Positions 5,874-10,481 of a DNA stretch of 12,541 nt are shown here, in pieces (positions within the stretch are counted from its first letter, which is position 1; every line of letters begins with the position of its first letter). The position numbers and the translations under genes were made by a program. The DNA lies in NCBI GenBank assembly GCA_028871595.1, contig JAGWMT010000072.1, positions 1 through 12,541 on the forward strand. Reading direction: 5' to 3'. The notes below the pieces were generated by a model, which had not been told where the DNA came from, did no database searches, and saw only the letters and a program-made list of their open reading frames with translations. This stretch comes from Elusimicrobiota bacterium (GTDB lineage: Bacteria; Elusimicrobiota; Elusimicrobia; UBA1565; UBA9628).

Positions 5874-6251
5874 ATGTCCAAGAAAGTCCTCGTGATCGAC
5901 GACGAACCGGAGATGCTGAGCCTGATCAAGTACACGCTCGAGCAGGGCGGCTTCGAGGTCCATACCTGCGGCGACGGACGGCAGGCCTGGGACAAGATCG
6001 CGGCGGTCAAGCCCGACGTCCTGGTTCTGGACGTGATGCTGCCCGGCGTGGACGGCTACTCGCTGGGCCTCAAGATTTCGCAGGACCCGGCGCTGAAGAC
6101 CTTGCCCATCGTGGTGATGACGGCGCTGGAGCCGTCGAAGACCCTTTTCCTGAAGTTTCCTCAGGTCGTCGGCTTCATGACGAAGCCTTTCAAGACCGAG
6201 GAGCTTCTGGCGACGGTGAAGAACGCGGCCGAAACCCGCGTCGGCTCCTAA
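5874..6251 (+). CDS. Single-domain response regulator (receiver only)
   Basis: The 125-aa protein is one REC domain without an output domain. It has the acidic pair D9/D10, the phosphoacceptor D53 in LVLDVMLPG, the switch threonine T83 in VVMTAL, and K104 in the TKPF loop, so all key residues are present. A stretch LFLKFPQVVGFMTKPF replaces the usual ADDYLTKPF approach to the lysine, a moderate variation. Stand-alone receivers act by phosphotransfer or by binding a partner, as in CheY or Spo0F. The ATG at 5874 follows AAGGAG at good distance. It lies between a secretion ATPase and a flavoprotein gene, with no histidine kinase in view, so the cognate kinase and the target are unknown. Control of the upstream ATPase would be speculation. 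Confidence 0.92.
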   Translation: MSKKVLVIDDEPEMLSLIKYTLEQGGFEVHTCGDGRQAWDKIAAVKPDVLVLDVMLPGVDGYSLGLKISQDPALKTLPIVVMTALEPSKTLFLKFPQVVGFMTKPFKTEELLATVKNAAETRVGS

Positions 6252-6273
6252 GCGGAGCCGCGGAGGAGCCTCC
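6242..6273 (+). promoter_or_regulatory. Ribosome binding site of fixC within two short inverted repeats
   Basis: GGAGGAG (6262-6268) sits five bases before ATG 6274 and decides this start. CGGCTCC (6242-6248) and GGAGCCG (6254-6260) form a seven-base repeat across the upstream stop codon. GGAGG (6262-6266) can also pair with CCTCC (6269-6273), partly hiding the site. Confidence 0.5.
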
Positions 6274-7578
6274 ATGTCCGATTCCCCTTCCTACGACGCG
6301 ATCGTCGTCGGCGCCGGCCCCGCCGGCCTGTCCGCCGCGATCACGATGGCGCGCGCGGGCCTCAAGGTCGTGGTCCTGGAGCGCGGCGAATATCCCGGCG
6401 CCAAGAACGTGCAGGGCGCGGTGCTGTACTCGAAGATGCTCCATGAGATCGTCCCCGATTTCTGGAAGATGCCCGACGCTCCCGTCGAGCGGCCCATTCT
6501 GGAGCAGAAGACCTGCATCACGACCGAGGACTCCTACGTCACGGTCGGCTACAAGTCCCTCAAGTTCATGGAAGGCGTGCCGAACTGCTACACGATCATC
6601 CGCGTTCATTTCGACCAGTGGTACGCGAAAAAGGCCGAGGAGGCCGGCGCCGAGGTGTTCTGCGGCGTCATGGTCAGCGAGGTCCTGAAGGACGCCTCCG
6701 GAAAGGTCCTCGGGATCAAGACCAGCGACGGCGACGAGTTGACCGCGAACGTGGTGATCGCCTGCGACGGCGTGAACTCGATCGTCGCTCAGAAGGCCGG
6801 CTTCCGCGCGGAGCTGCGCTCCAACGAGGTGGCCTTGGGCGCCAAGGAAGTCATCGCGCTCGCCCCCGGCGTGATCGAGGACCGCTTCCAGCTCAACCCC
6901 GGCGAAGGCGCCACGATGGAGATGTTCGGCTCCGTGTCCCTGGGGATGCTGGGCTACGCGTTCCTGTACACGAACAAGGAATCCCTGGCTTTGGGCGTCG
7001 GCTGCAAGCTGTCCGACTATCAAAAGAAAGGCATCCGCCCCTCCGATCACCTGGAGCACGTGAAGTCCCATCCCCTGGTCAAGAAGCTGATCTCGGGCGG
7101 CAAGCTCCTGGAGTATTCCGCTCACCTGATCCCCGAGGGCGGCTACAAGTCCATGCCGCCCTTGGCCAGCGACGGCTTCCTGGTGGCGGGCGACGCGGCG
7201 CAGATGACGAACCCGGCTTACCGCGAGGGCTCGAACCTGGCCATGACGGCCGGCAAGCTGGCCGGCGAGACCGTGGTCGAGGCCAAGGTCAAGGGCGACT
7301 ACACGAAGGCCGCCCTGCAGGCCTACGTGCACAAGCTCGAGGCGTCCTACGTGCTCTCCGACATGGAGGACATTCAGGACCTCGAGGAGCACGTGGAGAA
7401 TTCCGAGGGCTTCCTGGAGTTCTACCCGAAGCTGGCCTGTGAGCTGGCGCAGCTTCGCTTCTCGGCCGACGGCGTGCCCAAGCGCGACCATTTGAAGGCC
7501 GCGATCGGCATGATCCGCAAGCGCGGGTTCCTGCGCGTGGCCAAGGACCTTTTCCCGCTGAGGAAGGTGGCGATCTAA
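6274..7578 (+). CDS. fixC: FixC-like FAD-dependent oxidoreductase (ETF:quinone oxidoreductase family)
   Basis: A 434-aa flavoprotein of FixC/ETF-QO type, which takes electrons from an electron-transfer flavoprotein and passes them to quinone or a ferredoxin at the membrane. The N-terminal Rossmann motif is VVGAGPAGLSAA (11-22), with LERGEYPGAKNVQGAVLY (35-52) after it. A second FAD motif, GFLVAGDAAQM, covers 301-311, followed by NPAYREGSNLAMTAGKLAGE (313-332). The length matches FixC (about 430 aa), and the C-terminal iron-sulfur domain of mitochondrial ETF-QO is absent. That part is supplied by the FixX-like ferredoxin, whose ATG overlaps this stop (TAATG). Genes for the ETF subunits FixA and FixB are not in the window, so the electron donor must be encoded elsewhere. 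Confidence 0.93.
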   Translation: MSDSPSYDAIVVGAGPAGLSAAITMARAGLKVVVLERGEYPGAKNVQGAVLYSKMLHEIVPDFWKMPDAPVERPILEQKTCITTEDSYVTVGYKSLKFMEGVPNCYTIIRVHFDQWYAKKAEEAGAEVFCGVMVSEVLKDASGKVLGIKTSDGDELTANVVIACDGVNSIVAQKAGFRAELRSNEVALGAKEVIALAPGVIEDRFQLNPGEGATMEMFGSVSLGMLGYAFLYTNKESLALGVGCKLSDYQKKGIRPSDHLEHVKSHPLVKKLISGGKLLEYSAHLIPEGGYKSMPPLASDGFLVAGDAAQMTNPAYREGSNLAMTAGKLAGETVVEAKVKGDYTKAALQAYVHKLEASYVLSDMEDIQDLEEHVENSEGFLEFYPKLACELAQLRFSADGVPKRDHLKAAIGMIRKRGFLRVAKDLFPLRKVAI

Positions 7579-7886
7579 TGGACATCAAGATTCAGACGAC
7601 CGTCGAGGCCAAGTTGGGCACGCTCGAATGGAAGAAGCAGCCCGAGGCGAACATTCTCCTGAAGAAGTCCGGCGCCGATTCCCCGTGCGCGACCACGTGC
7701 AGCAACAAGCCCTGCACGACGGTCTGCCCCGCGAAGGTCTACGAGTGGGAGGCCGCCCACAACAAGGTCGTCGTCAACTACGAGAACTGCATCGAGTGCG
7801 GCGCCTGCCGCATGCTGTGCCCCTGGGACAACATCAACTGCGAGTGGCCGGGCGGCGGACAGGGCGTCAAGTACAAGTACGGCTGA
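7578..7886 (+). CDS. fixX: FixX-like ferredoxin with nine cysteines
   Basis: A 102-aa ferredoxin, the iron-sulfur partner of the FixC-like protein, coupled to it by a TAATG overlap. The second half is typical FixX: CPAKVYEWE (50-58), NYENCIECGACRMLCPW (67-83), and a WPGGGQGVKYKYG tail (90-102) like the family's WEYPRGxFGVxYRYG ending. The cysteines are C37, C41, C46, C50, C71, C74, C77, C81 and C88. C71-x2-C74-x2-C77 with C50 or C81 gives one normal 4Fe-4S site. The extra CxxxCxxxxCxxxCP set (37-50) could hold a second cluster. Some FixX proteins, such as that of E. coli, keep fewer of these cysteines. C88, in the NCEWP segment, is an unpaired extra. Together they form an electron path from an ETF to quinone. 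Confidence 0.92.
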   Translation: MDIKIQTTVEAKLGTLEWKKQPEANILLKKSGADSPCATTCSNKPCTTVCPAKVYEWEAAHNKVVVNYENCIECGACRMLCPWDNINCEWPGGGQGVKYKYG

Positions 7887-7899
7887 TCCGGCGCGCCGC

Positions 7900-7929
7900 T
7901 TGAAATCCGCTTTTTTCTTTTTTTAAAGT
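7900..7929 (+). promoter_or_regulatory. Promoter, T-tract and leaderless-type start for the 114-aa membrane protein
   Basis: TTGAAA (7900-7905), 18 bases, then TAAAGT (7924-7929), followed by exactly six bases and ATG 7936. The spacer is a T-rich run (7911-7923), unusual in this GC-rich window. The T-run could also end transcription of fixCX, but no good hairpin directly precedes it. Confidence 0.5.
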
Positions 7930-7935
7930 GGGGTC

Positions 7936-8280
7936 ATGTCCGCGGACGTGCGCTACTTCAGTTGGATCTATTTCCGCGCCTTCGTGTGGGTCTTGCTGGT
8001 CACCGGGGCTCTGCGGAAGTCCACCGGAAACACGAAGATATCGAAGGCCTTTTTCTTCGCCCATCTGACCGCGCTGGCGTTCGGCGCCTTGACCGACGGC
8101 TTCATGGTGACCTACGCGCCGAAATCCTGGCTTCACATTGAAGTCCTGCAATGGGTGTTCGTGGCGCCCATCGTCGTATTCTCGGTGATCTCCCTTTGGA
8201 TCGCCAGCTGGGAAGCCCCGGTGCACGCCCCCGACGCGTTCATGACTTTGGTCCCGCCGAAAACGGAATTTCCGGGCTGA
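7936..8280 (+). CDS. Hypothetical small membrane protein, 114 aa
   Basis: The family is not recognised. The 114 residues show three hydrophobic, aromatic-rich segments, about 8-26, 38-58 and 70-92. Short polar turns (RKSTGNTK and the YAPKSWLH region) separate them. A soluble tail, EAPVHAPDAFMTLVPPKTEFPG, closes the protein. The likely topology is a three-pass inner-membrane protein. The histidines H43, H67 and H97 are worth noting, but no heme or metal motif is formed. The ATG at 7936 has no ribosome site and follows TAAAGT by six bases, so it seems to have its own leaderless-type promoter instead of being read only from fixCX, 49 bases upstream. A functional link to fixCX is not shown. Confidence 0.78.
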   Translation: MSADVRYFSWIYFRAFVWVLLVTGALRKSTGNTKISKAFFFAHLTALAFGALTDGFMVTYAPKSWLHIEVLQWVFVAPIVVFSVISLWIASWEAPVHAPDAFMTLVPPKTEFPG

Positions 8281-8296
8281 GCTCCTGGCGTGCGCT

Positions 8297-8318
8297 CAAC
8301 TGCGTCCGGACGCAGTTG
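8297..8318. repeat. Perfect 22-bp palindrome in the gap before the aminotransferase gene
   Basis: The half-site CAACTGCGTCC (8297-8307) is followed directly by its complement GGACGCAGTTG (8308-8318). It lies 17 bases after the stop of the 114-aa gene and about 100 bases before the aminotransferase -10. It may be an operator or a terminator hairpin. No T-run follows, so a classical intrinsic terminator is less likely. The rest of 8281-8434 shows no coding sequence. Confidence 0.65.
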
Positions 8319-8419
8319 GTCGAGGGTCCCATCCGGCGTGTCGCCCCCGAGGATGAGGTCGGTGTCGGACGAAGGGAGCGCCCGCGCGACGATACCCGCA
8401 CGATTCGCCGCCGACCATC

Positions 8420-8428
8420 TGGTAGAAT
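8420..8428 (+). promoter_or_regulatory. Extended -10 (TGGTAGAAT), leaderless-type promoter of the aminotransferase
   Basis: TG at 8420-8421 and TAGAAT at 8423-8428 are followed by exactly six bases (GGGGGC) and ATG 8435. No GGAGG-like site is present and no clear -35 is seen. Confidence 0.62.
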
Positions 8429-8434
8429 GGGGGC

Positions 8435-9769
8435 ATGACCCCTAAGACCAAGTCCGCCGCGAAGACGTCCAAATCTGCCGCGGTTTGGGCCGAGCGGGAG
8501 AAGCTGGTCTCCAACGGCAGCGCCGCCTATACCCAGCTGGTGCTGGAGCGGGGACTTAACGCGAAAGTGTGGGACGCGGACGGGAAGGAGTACATCGATT
8601 TCGCCGGCGGCATCGGCGCGTTGAACGTGGGCCATTGCCATCCCAAGGTGGTGGCGGCGCTGCGCGAGCAGGCGGGGAAGCTGCTGCACACCAGCTTCCA
8701 CGTCGCCGCCTACGAGAATTACATGGATGTCTGCCGCGAGCTGATCCGCGTGACGCCCGGCTCTTGGGCCAAGAAAGCCATCCTCTTCAACAGCGGCTCC
8801 GAGGCCATCGAGAACGCGGTCAAGTTCGCCCGCGCGTATACGAAGCGCAAGGCCGTGATCAGCTTCGACAACGCCTTCCACGGACGGACCTTGCTGTGCC
8901 TGACCTTGGACGGCAAGTACAAGCCCCTGCGCCAGGGCTTCGGGCCCTGCCCGCCGGACATCTACCACGCGCGCTTCCCGTACGCCTACCGGTCGCCGAA
9001 GGGCGTGAAGCCCGAGGATTTAACCGAGCACTGCCTGGAGGCCTTGGAGCGCTCCTTCCTGATCGACGTGGCCGCCGAGGACGTGGCCGCGATCATCGTG
9101 GAGCCGGTGCAGGGCGAGGGCGGCTTCGTGGTCCCCACGCCGGGTTTCCTGAAGGGCCTGCGCGCGTTGTGCGACAAGCACGGCATCGTGCTGATCGTGG
9201 ACGAGGTCCAATCCGGGTTCGGACGCACCGGGGAGATGTTCGCCATCGAGCACGACGGCGTGGCGCCGGACCTGATGACGGTCGGCAAGTCTTTGTGCGC
9301 GGGCATGCCGCTGTCCGGCGTGGTCGGACGGGCGGACATCCTGGACGCGGCGGCGACGGGCGCCATCGGGGGCACCTATGGCGGCAATCCCATGTCCTGC
9401 GCCGCGGCGCTGGCCGTGTTCGAGATATTCAAGGATCAGAAGCTGGTGGAGGCCGGGCGCCGCATCGGCTCGACCGTCGCCAAGCGCTTCGACTCCTTCC
9501 GGGACCGCTTCTCGTTCGTCGGCGATTCGCGCGGACTGGGCGCCATGCGCGCCATCGAGTTGGTGGCCGACAAGAAGACCAAGGCGCCGCTGCCCGCGGC
9601 CCGGGTCAAGGATATCCTGCACTCCTGCGTGGAGGGCGGCCTCATCGTCATCAAGGCGGGCGTTCACGACAACGTCATTCGAACCTTGATGCCGCTGACC
9701 ATTCCGGCCGGCGACCTGGCGCGCGGACTCGACATCCTCGAGGACGCCCTCGCCGCCTTCAAGCCGTAG
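8435..9769 (+). CDS. gabT: Class III PLP-dependent aminotransferase, 4-aminobutyrate aminotransferase-like
   Basis: A complete 444-aa fold-type I aminotransferase that would move the amino group of a terminal amine, such as 4-aminobutyrate, to 2-oxoglutarate using PLP. Family blocks are in order: DADGKEYIDFAGGIGALNVGH (47-67), SGSEAIENAVK (120-130, phosphate binding), FHGRTL (148-153), VEPVQGEGG (222-230), VDEVQSGFGRTG (255-266) with D256 contacting the PLP nitrogen, and MTVGKSLCAGMPLSGVVGR (281-299) with the Schiff-base lysine K285. GGTYGGNP (312-319) is characteristic of GabT. A Lys/Ala/Ser-rich tail of about 15 residues precedes the conserved domain. It is retained because the -10 element positions this ATG. 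Related ornithine, acetylornithine and diaminobutyrate enzymes cannot be excluded. The gene stands alone, with its stop touching the stop of the convergent gene. Confidence 0.93.
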   Translation: MTPKTKSAAKTSKSAAVWAEREKLVSNGSAAYTQLVLERGLNAKVWDADGKEYIDFAGGIGALNVGHCHPKVVAALREQAGKLLHTSFHVAAYENYMDVCRELIRVTPGSWAKKAILFNSGSEAIENAVKFARAYTKRKAVISFDNAFHGRTLLCLTLDGKYKPLRQGFGPCPPDIYHARFPYAYRSPKGVKPEDLTEHCLEALERSFLIDVAAEDVAAIIVEPVQGEGGFVVPTPGFLKGLRALCDKHGIVLIVDEVQSGFGRTGEMFAIEHDGVAPDLMTVGKSLCAGMPLSGVVGRADILDAAATGAIGGTYGGNPMSCAAALAVFEIFKDQKLVEAGRRIGSTVAKRFDSFRDRFSFVGDSRGLGAMRAIELVADKKTKAPLPAARVKDILHSCVEGGLIVIKAGVHDNVIRTLMPLTIPAGDLARGLDILEDALAAFKP

Positions 9770-10399
9770 TCAGTTCGGATCTCCAAGGGACCGGATTTCC
9801 CGCTCCAGATCGCCGTTCATGCCCGACCGCGAGCCGACGATCCGCCGCCGCAGGCCGGGGGAGAACATCAGGCGCAGCATGTACGCGGATGTTCGTCCCG
9901 ACGCGGCCTCGGAGAGCGTGCGGTCGAAAAACGCATTGGCATCCGGAGGGCTTCGCCGACCCTGAATGATCTCGTCGGCGAGGTTGAGCGCCAATAGATT
10001 GGCCGCCTCGCCGCCGCCGCGGGCGACGAGCTCCCGGCGGACGGGGTCGTAGGTCACGCCGCGATCGAAGGAGCTCAGGGCCCGCCAGCGCGAGGGTGGA
10101 ACCGGATAGGCGAGCGCTTCCAGGAGGAGGTTCGGGCTTTCCCGGGACTGGGCATCTCGGAAGACGACGACGCGCGTCCAAGGGCGGCGTCCGTTCCACG
10201 TCAATTGACCCGGTTGGATGTCGTCCGGCGCCCCGTATTCGCGGACGGTCGCTTCGGCGAGGAGGCGGGCGTTTTCCGGCCAATCGGCGACGGCTCGGGG
10301 AACGCGCGAGGAGTCGTCCGCCGGCGCAAGAACGGAGTTCGCCGGGCCGGCGAAGGCGAGGACGGCCAAGGCGGCGACGCCGCACGCACGGGCGATCAT
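9770..10399 (-). CDS. Secreted protein of unknown function, 209 aa
   Basis: No family is recognised. The protein begins with a signal peptide (MIARACGVAALAVLAFAGPANS, about residues 1-22). The mature part is soluble and charged. It includes ATVREYGAPDDIQPGQLTW and RPWTRVVVFRD, and a later segment reading ESPNLLLEALAYPVPPSRW. Then comes RELVARGGGEAANLLALNLADEIIQGRRSP, and an Arg-rich C-terminus. The middle portion looks like an alpha/beta domain with a helical end, and no catalytic motif is evident. ATG 10399 is chosen for its GGAGG four bases upstream and the signal peptide. An earlier in-frame ATG at 10441 would bury the signal sequence. It lies 82 bases downstream of the metzincin gene on the same strand, and both products are expected outside the cytoplasm, so a joint role is possible but unproven. 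Confidence 0.75.
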   Translation of the reverse strand: MIARACGVAALAVLAFAGPANSVLAPADDSSRVPRAVADWPENARLLAEATVREYGAPDDIQPGQLTWNGRRPWTRVVVFRDAQSRESPNLLLEALAYPVPPSRWRALSSFDRGVTYDPVRRELVARGGGEAANLLALNLADEIIQGRRSPPDANAFFDRTLSEAASGRTSAYMLRLMFSPGLRRRIVGSRSGMNGDLEREIRSLGDPN

Positions 10400-10481
10400 A
10401 AATCCTCCGTCTCCAGGATCAGTATGACCCCGGCGGATCAAATCCCGTTCAAACGGCGATCATTCCCCGCGCAATAATGGA
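10400..10481 (-). promoter_or_regulatory. Spacer upstream of the 209-aa gene, with ribosome binding site
   Basis: GGAGG lies four bases before ATG 10399. Further upstream are CATACT and TTGAAC, but they are about 20 bases apart, so a promoter is only weakly suggested. No hairpin with a T-run follows the metzincin stop, so read-through from that gene is plausible. Confidence 0.35.

Noticed and set aside
6190..7491. 433-residue open frame on the minus strand
   Set aside because: It is antisense of fixC, which has clear FAD motifs. The composition (H, V, L, G, D, A) is that of a mirrored codon pattern.
7884..7923. Intrinsic terminator after fixX
   Set aside because: The GGCGCGCC palindrome has no loop of workable size and lies more than ten bases from the T-run, so no proper stem next to the Ts is formed.
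8569..9969. 466-residue open frame on the plus strand
   Set aside because: It is the shifted frame of the aminotransferase, arginine and glycine rich, and continues into the convergent gene.
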